Source: Candidatus Thiobius zoothamnicola
GTDB taxonomy: Bacteria > Pseudomonadota > Gammaproteobacteria > Chromatiales > Chromatiaceae
Direction: 5' to 3'
Length of the DNA: 64,000 nt
NCBI GenBank assembly: GCA_030826945.1
Contig: JAPQLC010000005.1
Coordinates: 168,600-232,599, forward strand
Below the pieces are notes generated by a model that saw nothing but the letters and a program-made list of their open reading frames with translations, did no database searches and was not told the origin of the DNA. The position numbers and the translations under genes are program-made. Below, one piece after another: positions 19,877 through 29,492 of this stretch; the stretch's first letter is position 1, and every line of letters starts with the position of its first letter.

Positions 19877-21130
19877 TCAGTCTGTGGCGTTACTGGCGAT
19901 CATGGTGCTCGATTCAATCGCCGCCAATTGAGTGATCAAAGGTTTGGTTTCCCGTTTAAAGTGAGTCAGCTTCGCACGCGAAAGCCGTAGGGATTTCGGC
20001 AACTTAATGGTCAAGGGATTACGATGCACACCGTTCACGCGGAATTCATAATGCACATGCGGACCGCTGGCCAGACCGCTTTTTCCCACATAGCCAACCA
20101 CTTGACCCTGCTCAACCCGACGACCCACTTTTACTTTTTTGGCGAAGCGCGACATATGCGCGTAGAGTGTCTGGTATTTACGCGCATGTTCAAGAATCAC
20201 CACACGCCCATAACCTTTTTTCCAACCCTGGAATATCACCCGTCCCTGCCCTGTCGCTTTAATCGGCGTGCCAATCGGTGCCGCGTAATCGACACCCTTA
20301 TGCGAGCGCCAACGCTTAAGGATAGGATGCCAGCGGCTTTTGCTGAACCCTGAACTGACTCTGGCAAAACGCAATGGCGAACGGGTAAAAGCACGGCGTT
20401 TACTGTATCCATCCGCATTGAAATAAGCGACGCGGCCTTGTTTATCTTGGTAACGGAAAGCCTGATAGCGTTTGCCTTTATTAATGAATTCAGCCGCCAG
20501 AATAGGGCCGTTACGCCATTTTTCGCCATCCAGCAATTTTTCTTCAAACAAGACGCGGAACTGATCACCTGGCCGGATTTCAAGGGCAAAGTCAATATCC
20601 CAACGGAAAATATCGACCAACTCCATGACCTGGCGATCACTCAGACCCGCTTTACCGCCATCAACAAACAAGGATGACTGTATCGTACCCGCCAAATTGG
20701 CGATTTGAGTATCGACGCTTTTTCGCTCAAGCTGCGCTTTAAAACCCTCTTCATGCGCATGAATCCGTACGCTTTCGACGGGATCCTTCTCGAAAACAAG
20801 CTCTAACAACTGCCCCGTTTCATCACGCATGAAACGCAATGTTTGCCCTGGCTTCAAACGATGCAGGGATTCCGCCGCCTCACCACTGCGCAAGACTCGC
20901 AATAATACGCCAGGGGCTAATCCGCGCTCCCGAAACAAATACGACAGTGAATCACCTTTTTGCACACGATAAACATCACAAGCATAGTTCGCGGTGCCAC
21001 ATGCGGGAGCTAATGTACGATCCTCAACCGGAGCGCCCATGGATTGACTGGATAATACAGGCGATGATGAGATGCCAAGCAGCGCGGAAGCCAACAATAC
21101 GCTTTTCAAAGTCAATTTCGGTTTTCTCAA
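19877..21130 (-). CDS. M23-family murein endopeptidase (MepM-like) with OapA/LysM-type N-terminus
   Basis: A 417-residue envelope protein with an N-terminal signal or anchor (KSVLLASALLGISSSPVLS), then an OapA/LysM-like peptidoglycan-binding region (VYRVQKGDSLSYLFRERGL, about 53-105), then the M23 LytM domain. Zinc ligands are the His and Asp of SHKGVDYAAPIGTP and the HVH of GPHVHYEF. Such enzymes cut the cross-links of peptidoglycan to allow insertion of new strands. The layout matches MepM. It precedes anmK on the same strand. The 179-base gap up to xthA shows no gene. Confidence 0.92.
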   Translation of the reverse strand: MRKPKLTLKSVLLASALLGISSSPVLSSQSMGAPVEDRTLAPACGTANYACDVYRVQKGDSLSYLFRERGLAPGVLLRVLRSGEAAESLHRLKPGQTLRFMRDETGQLLELVFEKDPVESVRIHAHEEGFKAQLERKSVDTQIANLAGTIQSSLFVDGGKAGLSDRQVMELVDIFRWDIDFALEIRPGDQFRVLFEEKLLDGEKWRNGPILAAEFINKGKRYQAFRYQDKQGRVAYFNADGYSKRRAFTRSPLRFARVSSGFSKSRWHPILKRWRSHKGVDYAAPIGTPIKATGQGRVIFQGWKKGYGRVVILEHARKYQTLYAHMSRFAKKVKVGRRVEQGQVVGYVGKSGLASGPHVHYEFRVNGVHRNPLTIKLPKSLRLSRAKLTHFKRETKPLITQLAAIESSTMIASNATD

Positions 21131-21309
21131 TGATCTAAACCTAACTGTAGTCTGGAACTGATCGCAAGATATTTGGGGTCATGAACATTCAGACGCCTCA
21201 CCATTATGGCGAAAAGCCTCTGGAATGAAAGCAATATTCGGATCAAAACCGAAAATCATGCATTTTTATCGTGTCATGCGGTAAACCACACACCGTCAAA
21301 ACGCCCAAC

Positions 21310-22125
21310 TCAAATATCAATATCCACCCAAACCGGCGCATGGTCTGAAGGCTTTTCCATGCCCCGAATATCATAAGCGATGCCGACATCCATGACTTTA
21401 TCATTGATCGTCGCCGACGCCAGCATTAAATCAATACGTAAACCCCGCTTGGGTTCACGATCAAACCCTTTACTCCGATAATCAAACCAACTGAATTGAT
21501 CATCCACCTCAGGATGCAAGGTGCGGTAGGTATCATACAAACCATAGGCGGTGAGATTTTGCATCCATTCCCGCTCTTCTGGCAAGAAACTACATTTACC
21601 ATCGCGCAACCAACGTTTCGCATTCACTTCACCAATGCCAATATCTTTATCGGATGGCGCAATATTCATATCCCCCATCACCAACAAAGGGGTATCCGGC
21701 GTATATTGGTTGACCAACAAATCATTCAACTCCGCATAGAAGCGGCGTTTATGTGGAAACTTGGTTTCATGTTTCCGGTTTTCACCTTGCGGAAAATAAC
21801 CATTAATGACATTGATCGCATTGCCTTTCGCACTGATATATTGCGCGCTCACCAAACGGCGCTGGGAGGTCTCATCATCGCTGGGCAAGCCCAAATGATA
21901 GGAAACGCTTTTTTGCTTGGATAACAGTGCTACGCCGTAATGGCTTTTTTGTCCATAAAAAATCACCTCGTAACCCAGTTCAGTGATCATATCCATGGGG
22001 AATTCGGCATCCTGTACTTTGGTTTCCTGCAAACCCACAATGTCCGGGTCATATTTGTCCTTTAATGCCGCCAGTTGATGCGGCCTGGCGCGTACACCAT
22101 TAATGTTAAAACAGACAATTCGCAT
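21310..22125 (-). CDS. xthA: Exodeoxyribonuclease III (AP endonuclease)
   Basis: A 271-residue base-excision repair enzyme of the EEP fold. Catalytic motifs are visible: the Glu of VGLQETKV, the GDMNIAPSDKDIG Asp/Asn pair and the C-terminal SDHAPVWVDI Asp-His. The start MRIVCFNINGVRARP is the usual one. It removes nucleotides from 3' ends and cuts at abasic sites. It lies 50 bases downstream of ubiB on the same strand. Confidence 0.96.
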   Translation of the reverse strand: MRIVCFNINGVRARPHQLAALKDKYDPDIVGLQETKVQDAEFPMDMITELGYEVIFYGQKSHYGVALLSKQKSVSYHLGLPSDDETSQRRLVSAQYISAKGNAINVINGYFPQGENRKHETKFPHKRRFYAELNDLLVNQYTPDTPLLVMGDMNIAPSDKDIGIGEVNAKRWLRDGKCSFLPEEREWMQNLTAYGLYDTYRTLHPEVDDQFSWFDYRSKGFDREPKRGLRIDLMLASATINDKVMDVGIAYDIRGMEKPSDHAPVWVDIDI

Positions 22126-22175
22126 ATTTTCGATACCAAATTTTTATCAATGATACGGCGAGATCAGAGCAGGCC

Positions 22176-23819
22176 TTATTTCCGTATCAAGCCATACAAC
22201 AACAATAGGACTCCAACGCCGCCGATAATTGAAGCCAGTTGCCGGTTCTCCATCACCATTAAGAGAGTATGATCCGAGAGATTCAATAAACCAGCGCCAA
22301 TCACCAAAACACCGCCGCTGATGACCCAACGTTGGCGTCGGTTATCTCTGGTGATTTGTTGCTGCAACGCCGTCAGTTGATCGGATCGCCAACGAATTTC
22401 CAATTCACCGTCAACCGCCTTCTTAAGCACTCGGTAAGTAAGGTGAGGAAGCTCCGGCAGTTCCTCCGATAATTGCGGCATGGAAGCTTTCACCCGCCTG
22501 ACGAAAGCACGCGGACCCACTTGTTCGGCCATCCATTTTTCCATGAAAGGCTTGGCTGTCTGCCACAGATCCAATTCAGGGTAGAGCTGGCGTCCCAGGC
22601 CTTCGATATTCAGCAACGTTTTTTGCAGCAAAACCAGTTGGGGCTGCACTTTCATATTGAAACGCCGGGCGGTTTGAAACAGACGCAACAGGAAATGCCC
22701 AAAGGAAATTTCGCTGATCGGTCTTTCCCAAATGGGTTCGCTGACGGAGCGGATGGCGGCCTCGAACTCTTCGACCGGCGTATCGGGCGGCGTCCAGCCG
22801 GATTCGACATGCAATTCGGCGACGCGCCGGTAATCCCGATGAAAAAAGGCCAATAGATTTTCCGCCAGATAACGTTGGTCTTGCGTGGTCAGCGCGCCCA
22901 TGATGCCGAAGTCCACACCAATATAACGCCCGTCATCACCCACAAAGATATTCCCGGGATGCATATCGGCATGGAAGAAATTATCACGAAACACCTGGGT
23001 GAAAAAAATCTCCACGCCGCGCTCAGCGAGCATTTTGATATCAATCCCGTTGCGCCGGTGGATCTCAACCTGATTCACTGGCGCACCAAAAATACGCTCC
23101 TGCGTCATGACCCGGTTACTGGTGTGATCCCAGTAAATTTCAGGGACATATAACAGCTCGCTCTGGGCGAAATTGCGTCGTAACAAGGCACAATTGGAGG
23201 CTTCACGCATCAAATCCAGTTCATCGTGAATCGTTTTTTCATACTCCCTGACAATTTCAACCGGGCGCAGACGACGTAAATCCGCTGAGTAATGCTGTAC
23301 CAATCGCGCCAGTGCATACAAGAGTGCAATATCCCGCCGAATGGTTTTTTCAATGCCCGGACGCACAACCTTGATGATGACTTGGTCGCCATTATGCAAA
23401 CGGGCTGGATGCACTTGTGCGATAGAGGCTGAAGCCAATGGCTTCACATCGAATTCCGCAAACAAAACAGTCGTCGATTGACCTAATTCCGTTTCAATGA
23501 TGTGGCGTGCCAACTCGCCGGAAAAAGGCGGCACTTGATCCTGTAATTTGGCCAGTTCAAGCGCCATGTCATCCGGCAACAAATCCCGCCGGGTAGACAA
23601 GATCTGACCAAATTTGACATACAGCGGCCCCAAATCCTCCAGAAAACACCGGATCCGCTCGCCCCGGGAGACGTTTTGATGGCGATTCAGCCAATAAAAA
23701 GGCGTGAAAAAACGCAAAAAACGAATCGGTTTAAGCGCATCAATGGTTAGCAGGCACTCGTCCAGCCCATGCCGCATCAGCATCCACAGGATATGCGCGA
23801 TCCGTAACCCTTCAAGCAT
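22176..23819 (-). CDS. ubiB: UbiB, ubiquinone biosynthesis protein kinase-like ATPase
   Basis: A 547-residue protein of the ABC1/COQ8 family, needed for the hydroxylation steps of ubiquinone synthesis. The diagnostic KxGQ helix is KFGQILSTRRDLLP, the alanine-rich loop is LASASIAQVHPA, and the metal-binding motifs are DMHPGNIFV and VDFGIMG. Two C-terminal transmembrane helices anchor it. The frame is open to 23843, but the ATG at 23819 starts MLEGLRIAHIL, the family N-terminus, and overlaps the end of ubiJ by eight bases. Confidence 0.95.
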   Translation of the reverse strand: MLEGLRIAHILWMLMRHGLDECLLTIDALKPIRFLRFFTPFYWLNRHQNVSRGERIRCFLEDLGPLYVKFGQILSTRRDLLPDDMALELAKLQDQVPPFSGELARHIIETELGQSTTVLFAEFDVKPLASASIAQVHPARLHNGDQVIIKVVRPGIEKTIRRDIALLYALARLVQHYSADLRRLRPVEIVREYEKTIHDELDLMREASNCALLRRNFAQSELLYVPEIYWDHTSNRVMTQERIFGAPVNQVEIHRRNGIDIKMLAERGVEIFFTQVFRDNFFHADMHPGNIFVGDDGRYIGVDFGIMGALTTQDQRYLAENLLAFFHRDYRRVAELHVESGWTPPDTPVEEFEAAIRSVSEPIWERPISEISFGHFLLRLFQTARRFNMKVQPQLVLLQKTLLNIEGLGRQLYPELDLWQTAKPFMEKWMAEQVGPRAFVRRVKASMPQLSEELPELPHLTYRVLKKAVDGELEIRWRSDQLTALQQQITRDNRRQRWVISGGVLVIGAGLLNLSDHTLLMVMENRQLASIIGGVGVLLLLYGLIRK

Positions 23820-24429
23820 CCGGCAAATTTTGCAAGCGTTCAACCCGCGTCATCAGACGCTCCACGTCATCCCGTGTTGTCGCAACATCGCGTGACCAAG
23901 CAGCCATCTGGTAGTGATGAGGTAACAGACGGACCTCTTCCGTCAAATATTCTGCGAGATTCTGACGGAAAGTATGGCGTCTTTGCTGGTTTTGCTGATG
24001 CAGGCGACGCGCATTACGTCCAACAATATGCGCCAGCGTATCGCCGACCAGCTTGGCAAGTTGTTCTTCCCAGTCAATGGACAAGTCAGCCAGAATACGA
24101 CTGAACTGGTGCCCTAATCCGGTATCACCAGTCATTTTGACGTATCCGGCGAACAATTGGGCGCTGCTTTGCGTTTTGTCGCTGGCGCGCATCAAATCGA
24201 GCGGACTGCTGCTGATGGTGCAATCAGGCTCACCTTCCCAATGACCGAAAAGTTGCAGATGGCCGCGCTGATCAGGGACAAAATAAAAAACGATCCCAGT
24301 GCCCAGCAAAACGATGGCGATGCAGCTTCCGTGCAATTTTTGCAATGCAACCACAGCCTCTTCATCCCGATCCAGCAAGGCGTTAATCGTCGTTTCAATA
24401 CCGTATAGCGGCAGTTCAGGCAAAATCAT
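23812..24429 (-). CDS. ubiJ: UbiJ, SCP2-domain ubiquinone biosynthesis accessory factor
   Basis: A 205-residue protein between ubiE and ubiB, the standard order. The first half is an SCP2-type lipid-binding domain and the second half is helical (VERLMTRVERLQNLPD at the end). UbiJ with UbiK forms the soluble complex that holds ubiquinone intermediates. The call rests on position, size and the SCP2 pattern; sequence is poorly conserved across the family. Confidence 0.88.
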   Translation of the reverse strand: MILPELPLYGIETTINALLDRDEEAVVALQKLHGSCIAIVLLGTGIVFYFVPDQRGHLQLFGHWEGEPDCTISSSPLDLMRASDKTQSSAQLFAGYVKMTGDTGLGHQFSRILADLSIDWEEQLAKLVGDTLAHIVGRNARRLHQQNQQRRHTFRQNLAEYLTEEVRLLPHHYQMAAWSRDVATTRDDVERLMTRVERLQNLPDA

Positions 24430-24436
24430 GAGTCAA

Positions 24437-25198
24437 TCAAAGTTTAAAACCACGGTGGATAGCGACAATACCGCCGCTAAGATTATGCACATCGCAACGC
24501 TCAAAACCGGCATCTTCCATCATGCCCCGTAAGGTTGCCTGATCGGGGTGCATGCGGATCGATTCAGCCAAATATTGGTAACTGTCCGCATCTTTGGCGA
24601 TGACCCGGCCCAGGCGCGGCAAGGCGGTGAAAGAATAAAAATCGTACAGTTTCGCCAATGAGCGGCTATGCGGTTTGGAGAACTCCAACACCAGCACACG
24701 ACCACCCGGCTTAAGTACCCGGTACATATCGGCCAGCGCGCGTTCTTTATCCGTCACGTTACGCAAACCAAACCCGATGGTGATCAGATCCACACAATCA
24801 TCCGGCAACGGCAATTGCTCCGCATTAATTTGCACATAACGCAAATTAGCCGCATGTCCCTTATTGATCATACGATCACGGCCCTGGTTCAACATGGACG
24901 CATTAATATCGGACATCAGCACACATCCCTGTGGGCCAACCAGCCCCGCCAGGCGATCAGCCAGATCGCCTGTGCCGGAGGCCAAATCCAAGACAGTCTG
25001 CCCGGCTCTTGCGCCAGTCAATGCCATCGCAAAACGTTTCCATAGACGATGAATGCCGAATGACATCAAATCATTCATCACATCATATTTATGCGCCACC
25101 GAGTCAAAAACGGCGCGCACCTTACCGCTTTTCGCTTCAGTCGGCACAGTCTGATAGCCGAAGTGGGTGGTATTTTCGTCAGGCATAATCCCAATCAA
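24437..25198 (-). CDS. ubiE: UbiE C-methyltransferase (ubiquinone/menaquinone)
   Basis: A 253-residue SAM-dependent methyltransferase for the C-methylation of demethoxyubiquinol (and demethylmenaquinol). Characteristic motifs are [24 protein letters not shown] (written in part: [11 protein letters not shown]), the SAM-binding [16 protein letters not shown] and GFGLRNVTD. It leads the ubiE-ubiJ-ubiB run, with seven bases to ubiJ and seven between stop and start regions, so one operon is likely. Confidence 0.96.
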   Translation of the reverse strand: MIGIMPDENTTHFGYQTVPTEAKSGKVRAVFDSVAHKYDVMNDLMSFGIHRLWKRFAMALTGARAGQTVLDLASGTGDLADRLAGLVGPQGCVLMSDINASMLNQGRDRMINKGHAANLRYVQINAEQLPLPDDCVDLITIGFGLRNVTDKERALADMYRVLKPGGRVLVLEFSKPHSRSLAKLYDFYSFTALPRLGRVIAKDADSYQYLAESIRMHPDQATLRGMMEDAGFERCDVHNLSGGIVAIHRGFKL

Positions 25199-25213
25199 TT
25201 AACAGGCAGAAAG

Positions 25214-26260
25214 TCAATTATGCACGGGTTGCGCATGAATTGGCATGGTTAAACAATGCAAACCACCATTTTGTTGAATAAACAAACGGCAATCGATCAA
25301 AATCACCTGGCGCGTTGGAAAACAGTGCATCAAGACTTCACGCGCCTGTTCATCCTGCATCACGCCATACCCTGGCAACAATACCAAGTGATTGGTCAAC
25401 ACATAGTTCGCATAGCTGGCAGGCAAACGACGCCCGGCTGAATCCCGATGGATGCCGGGGAACGGCAATTCAATCAGTTGATAAGGGCGGCCAGCGGCAG
25501 TCCGGAAGCACTTTAGCTCATCCCGCATGGCAGCCAATACGGCGTGATCATCATCTCCATCCGGTGCCATGTGATAAAGCAAGGTTTGCGGATCAGTGAA
25601 ACGCACCAGCATATCAATATGCGAATCGGTATCATCTCCACTGAGCGCACCATGTGCCAACCAGAGAAATCGCCTGACACCCAGGGTCTCTTGCAACAAT
25701 TGCTCCATCTCACCCGGGTTTAAATCCGGGTTACGCTGCGGATCCAACACGCTGCTGCACGTCGCCAATAAGGTTCCCTGCCCATCAGTCTCAACCGCCC
25801 CACCCTCCAACACCCAGGCATGATGCTGAATTGGCGTATGATGAAAGATTCCACTCTGCTCAAGCCGTCGATTGATTGCATTGTCTTTAGCCGCCGGGTA
25901 TTTTCCTCCCCAGCCATCAAATTGAAAATCGTGCAATAACAATTGACCCTTATCGAAGGTATTGATCAAGCCATGATCACGCGCCCAAATATCATCACTA
26001 TCCGCCAACACATAATCCAGCTTGTCAGGATCCGCATGCGCGGCTTGCAACCACTCGACGACTTGCCGTTGATGAGCCGGATCACGACACACATTCAACA
26101 CACGTTGATCCTGGCTGATCGTTGCACCGATTTGCGCAAAACCCGCGCATGCCGGTTCCAAGTGATCCGCCCAATCGGCGCCGTCATGTGGCCAGGTCAG
26201 TTGGGTCGCTGACTGCGGTTCCCATTCGGCGACTAATCTGATTTTATTTTCCAGGGTCAT
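25214..26260 (-). CDS. aguA: Agmatine deiminase
   Basis: A 348-residue enzyme of the guanidino-group-modifying (PPAD) fold that converts agmatine to N-carbamoylputrescine on the way to putrescine. The N-terminal AEWEPQSATQLTWPH, the WARDHG and LEGGAVETDGQGTLL motifs and the catalytic Cys336 in GGLHCLTMP are present. Length is a little below the usual 360-370. The next enzyme, AguB, is not in the window. Its start codon is one base from the divergent Lol permease start, so its promoter must lie within that gene. Confidence 0.93.
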   Translation of the reverse strand: MTLENKIRLVAEWEPQSATQLTWPHDGADWADHLEPACAGFAQIGATISQDQRVLNVCRDPAHQRQVVEWLQAAHADPDKLDYVLADSDDIWARDHGLINTFDKGQLLLHDFQFDGWGGKYPAAKDNAINRRLEQSGIFHHTPIQHHAWVLEGGAVETDGQGTLLATCSSVLDPQRNPDLNPGEMEQLLQETLGVRRFLWLAHGALSGDDTDSHIDMLVRFTDPQTLLYHMAPDGDDDHAVLAAMRDELKCFRTAAGRPYQLIELPFPGIHRDSAGRRLPASYANYVLTNHLVLLPGYGVMQDEQAREVLMHCFPTRQVILIDCRLFIQQNGGLHCLTMPIHAQPVHN

Positions 26261-26261
26261 T

Positions 26262-27509
26262 ATGTTTCATCCCGTCTCACTCTTCATTGGTCTGCGCTAC
26301 ACGCGCTCGCGGCGTCGCCATCATTTTATTTCTTTCATCTCCCTGTTTTCGATATTGGGTATTGCGTTGGGTGTCATCGCCTTGATTACGGTGTTATCCG
26401 TGATGAATGGTTTTCATAAAGAAGTGCGAGAACGCATCCTCGGTATGGCCTCGCATGGCGACATCCAGGCGGCAAATGGGCGCATGCAGGATTGGGCAGA
26501 CGCCATCCAGCAAGCCAAACAACACCCCAACGTGTTGGCAGCCGCCCCCTACATTGAAGCGCAAGCCATGCTGACGCATCGACGGGAAGTCTCCGGTGCC
26601 ATCGTGCGGGGCATTTTGCCTGAACGCGAGCCTGATGTGGTGGATGTGGCACAACATATGACAGCAGGCTCGCTGGATGCTTTACAAGCCGGTCAATACC
26701 GCATCGTGCTCGGCAAAGAGTTAGCGGTGCGTCTGGGTGTCGAATTAGGCGATAAAGTCACCGTCGTCGTGCCGCAAATCATCACCACCATCGCTGGCAG
26801 CATGCCGCGTATGAAGCGCTTTACCGTAGTTGGTCTGTTTGCCGTCGGCATGGGGGAATATGACAGCAGCGTGGCGATGGTGAACATGCAGGACGCGGCC
26901 AAACTGTTGCGCATGGGCGAATCCGTCAGCGGTGTCAGAATCCGTATCGAAGATGTCTGGGAAGCGCGCCGCGTTTCCATGGAATTAGCGGGACAGATGA
27001 CAGGCGCATACCGGGTGCTTAACTGGACGGATTATCACCGTCACTTTTTTGCCGCGTTGAAAATGGAAAAGCGCATGATTGGCTTGTTATTGTCCCTGAT
27101 TATCGTGATTGGCGCTTTCAATATCATCTCCACACTAGTCATGATGGTCATGGACAAACAAGGTGACATCGCCATTATGAAAACGCTGGGCGCATCCCCC
27201 GGCATGGTGATGCGGATCTTCATTGTGCAAGGCATGACTTTGGGCGCCGTTGGTACCTTATTAGGCGCAGCGCTCGGCTTGCCTTTAGCTTTTCATGTGG
27301 ACAATGTCGTCGCTGCGATTGAACGCATGACCGGCTCGCATTTTATTGACCCCAGCGTCTATTACATCAGCCACTTACCCTCTGATGTGCAGATGGGTGA
27401 CGTGGTGATGGTGATGGCCGGTTCTTTCCTGACCAGCCTGCTCATGACACTGCCACCGGCATGGCGGGCTTACCGAACAGCCCCGGCGGAGGCGCTGCGC
27501 TATGAATGA
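26262..27509 (+). CDS. lolC: Lipoprotein-releasing ABC transporter permease (LolC/LolE/LolF family)
   Basis: A 415-residue inner-membrane permease that with LolD extracts outer-membrane lipoproteins for LolA. It has the FtsX-type layout: one N-terminal helix ([19 protein letters not shown]), a large periplasmic domain and three C-terminal helices, with the VLSVMNGF and [12 protein letters not shown] motifs typical of LolC/E. It overlaps lolD by eight bases. Only one permease gene is present here; E. coli has lolC and lolE flanking lolD. It may be a homodimeric LolF-like protein, or the second permease may be elsewhere. Confidence 0.92.
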   Translation: MFHPVSLFIGLRYTRSRRRHHFISFISLFSILGIALGVIALITVLSVMNGFHKEVRERILGMASHGDIQAANGRMQDWADAIQQAKQHPNVLAAAPYIEAQAMLTHRREVSGAIVRGILPEREPDVVDVAQHMTAGSLDALQAGQYRIVLGKELAVRLGVELGDKVTVVVPQIITTIAGSMPRMKRFTVVGLFAVGMGEYDSSVAMVNMQDAAKLLRMGESVSGVRIRIEDVWEARRVSMELAGQMTGAYRVLNWTDYHRHFFAALKMEKRMIGLLLSLIIVIGAFNIISTLVMMVMDKQGDIAIMKTLGASPGMVMRIFIVQGMTLGAVGTLLGAALGLPLAFHVDNVVAAIERMTGSHFIDPSVYYISHLPSDVQMGDVVMVMAGSFLTSLLMTLPPAWRAYRTAPAEALRYE

Positions 27510-28194
27510 TGCCACGCCCTTTGTATTACAAGCATCCAGACTGAACAAAACCTTCAACCTCGGGCCTGATACGATTCAAGTGCTCAATGGCGTTGACCTG
27601 GCCCTGCAACAAGGGGAACGCATTGCGATTGTCGGTGCTTCCGGCTCCGGCAAAAGCACGTTATTGCACTGCCTGGGTGGACTGGATCAACTCTCCGCAG
27701 GTGAAGTCAGACTACAAGGACGGCCATTCAGCCAACTGGCCGAAGACAAACGCGGTTTATTACGCAACCGTTATCTTGGATTCGTCTACCAGTTTCACCA
27801 CCTGATGCCGGAATTAACGGCCTTGGAAAATGTCGCGCTGCCCTTACTCATCCGAGGCATCAACACGGCCAGTGCGCAAGCACAAGCCATGGCGGTGCTG
27901 GAGCGCGTCGGTTTAACGCATCGCCTCAAACACAAACCGGCTGAATTATCCGGTGGCGAACGCCAACGCACGGCCATCGCGCGCGCGTTGGTCACCAATC
28001 CACTCTGCCTGCTGGCGGACGAACCCACCGGCAATCTGGATCAACAAACCGCCGAGGGCGTATATGAATTGATGCTGGAGATACAACGCGAACAAGGTGC
28101 CAGTTTGATCATCGTCACCCATGACCTGCAACTGGCGGATCGCATGCAGCGGGTGCTGACGTTACGGGATGGTGTGTTGACGACCGTTAAATAA
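27502..28194 (+). CDS. lolD: Lipoprotein-releasing ABC transporter ATPase LolD
   Basis: A 230-residue ATPase with Walker [13 protein letters not shown], the signature [15 protein letters not shown], Walker [14 protein letters not shown] and the switch His in IIVTHD. The family-specific [19 protein letters not shown] is present. It powers transfer of lipoproteins to LolA, which is encoded at 34471-35079. Overlap with the permease gene indicates one transcript. Confidence 0.96.
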   Translation: MNDATPFVLQASRLNKTFNLGPDTIQVLNGVDLALQQGERIAIVGASGSGKSTLLHCLGGLDQLSAGEVRLQGRPFSQLAEDKRGLLRNRYLGFVYQFHHLMPELTALENVALPLLIRGINTASAQAQAMAVLERVGLTHRLKHKPAELSGGERQRTAIARALVTNPLCLLADEPTGNLDQQTAEGVYELMLEIQREQGASLIIVTHDLQLADRMQRVLTLRDGVLTTVK

Positions 28195-28211
28195 GCGTGC
28201 TGAAAGTTCAT

Positions 28212-28673
28212 ATGAAAGTATTCAGAATCACCAAGTGGTTAGTCGCACTGGCGTTAGCCTCTGTCATTACGGCCATGTTTTTAAGGCCTTTTCATATCGG
28301 CAATATCACCGTTTCCATAGGTTCCAACGCAAAATCACTGCTCAAACAATTAGGCATTCCAAATGATGCAACACAGGTTTCCGATATTTCGGTCTACGGC
28401 CCGGATGGCCCTATGCCTCAGATCGCCACACGCTCATTCAGCTTCGCTGGCACTGCGCAAACAGCACAGAACTTTTACCTGGAAAAATGCCAAGCCGCCT
28501 CATTTAATCCACCTGGCGAAGATATTCTAAAATTGGATCCCGCAGCAATATGTGAACGCATTGACGAATCTGGCGCGTTTACCGTGTTTTTGTACAAATC
28601 CTGCGCACCCTCTGTCTGTGACTTTAGCATTGAAGTGAGACATCACACCTCGGCAAATGGATACAGATTATGA
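28212..28673 (+). CDS. Hypothetical membrane-anchored protein
   Basis: A 153-residue protein I do not recognise. A positively charged N-terminus and one hydrophobic helix (WLVALALASVITAMFL) suggest a signal anchor, with the rest in the periplasm. Five Cys residues in the C-terminal half (including KSCAPSVC) could form disulfides. I use the ATG at 28212, preceded by GAAAG; a GTG at 28197 is also possible. Its stop overlaps the ATG of the next gene (ATGA), so the two were probably translated together. It follows lolD by only a few bases but has no known link to Lol. Confidence 0.6.
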   Translation: MKVFRITKWLVALALASVITAMFLRPFHIGNITVSIGSNAKSLLKQLGIPNDATQVSDISVYGPDGPMPQIATRSFSFAGTAQTAQNFYLEKCQAASFNPPGEDILKLDPAAICERIDESGAFTVFLYKSCAPSVCDFSIEVRHHTSANGYRL

Positions 28674-29423
28674 CTGAGCGAAGTGATATTGAACCTAACA
28701 ACCGACGATGGCGACGTCTAAGTTATACCTGCCGATGCGGTTGGGTTGATTGGGGTCACGCACTACCTGGCAGTGCCGTTCAACTCAAGCATCAGATTGA
28801 CAGCGAGCAATCCGGATCAACCCGGCTCAATCGTATGAACATCACATTTGGAGGACTCTCCAGCTTATATATTGGCATACGGTCAAGAAATGGGAGCTGG
28901 ACCGATACGGGTATCCACTATCAGACATTGGGTGGTCAAAAAGAACCTTTCGCCACAACAGCGTGAGAGCGTGGCACTGGCAATCTTTTTAAAAGCTTCG
29001 TTCCAATTTGAACGTCTACAAGGCAGCTTCCCATTCTCCATAGTATCGGGTGCGAGCAGCTTTAGCCCTGAAGATTTAGTGTCCAATCTAATCGGTTTTT
29101 ACAACGCATTTCGCTTAATCCCTGAATCCCGAATGCGCCAAATCTGTAACGAGGTTGGAGTTGATGAAAGTTACCGTATTTGGGACGAACATCTACCTAA
29201 CGGGTTCAACGGCCTACGCAATCAAACACTACGCCCTATACACTTTCCTTGCCAAGAATGTGCGGCTGGCGATACGACTTTCCCGTCCATGTTTAGCAGT
29301 ATTCAAGCGGCTCCAGAGGGAATACTATGGGTGCAACTGAAAAACCGCTTTGTTGAAGGAAGATGGGTAAACGCAGGACGATCAATTGGGGTAAACCGTC
29401 AGGGCGTGGCGCGACCTAGATAG
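28670..29423 (+). pseudogene. Hypothetical protein gene interrupted by a frameshift
   Basis: Two overlapping frames look like parts of one protein. The first, from the ATG at 28670, encodes YTCRCGWVDWGHALP and reads as sensible protein up to about 28846. The second is open from 28839 and continues sensibly as EDSPAYILAYGQEMGAG to the stop at 29423. Removing one T from the run at 28847-28849 joins them (NIT then LEDSPAYI). The full product would be about 250 residues with two Cys pairs (TCRCGW and FPCQECAAG). I do not recognise the family. It could be a decayed gene, a sequencing error or, less likely, programmed frameshifting. Confidence 0.65.
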
Positions 29424-29492
29424 CAATGCATGAACCAAACTACACAGATCACAACATTTGTTACACGGCAGCAGCTTTAGATTGAACGACAC

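Noticed and set aside
28839..28900. Programmed +1 frameshift site in the broken gene
   Set aside because: No slippery heptamer or upstream Shine-Dalgarno stimulator like that in prfB is visible; a decayed gene or base error is simpler.
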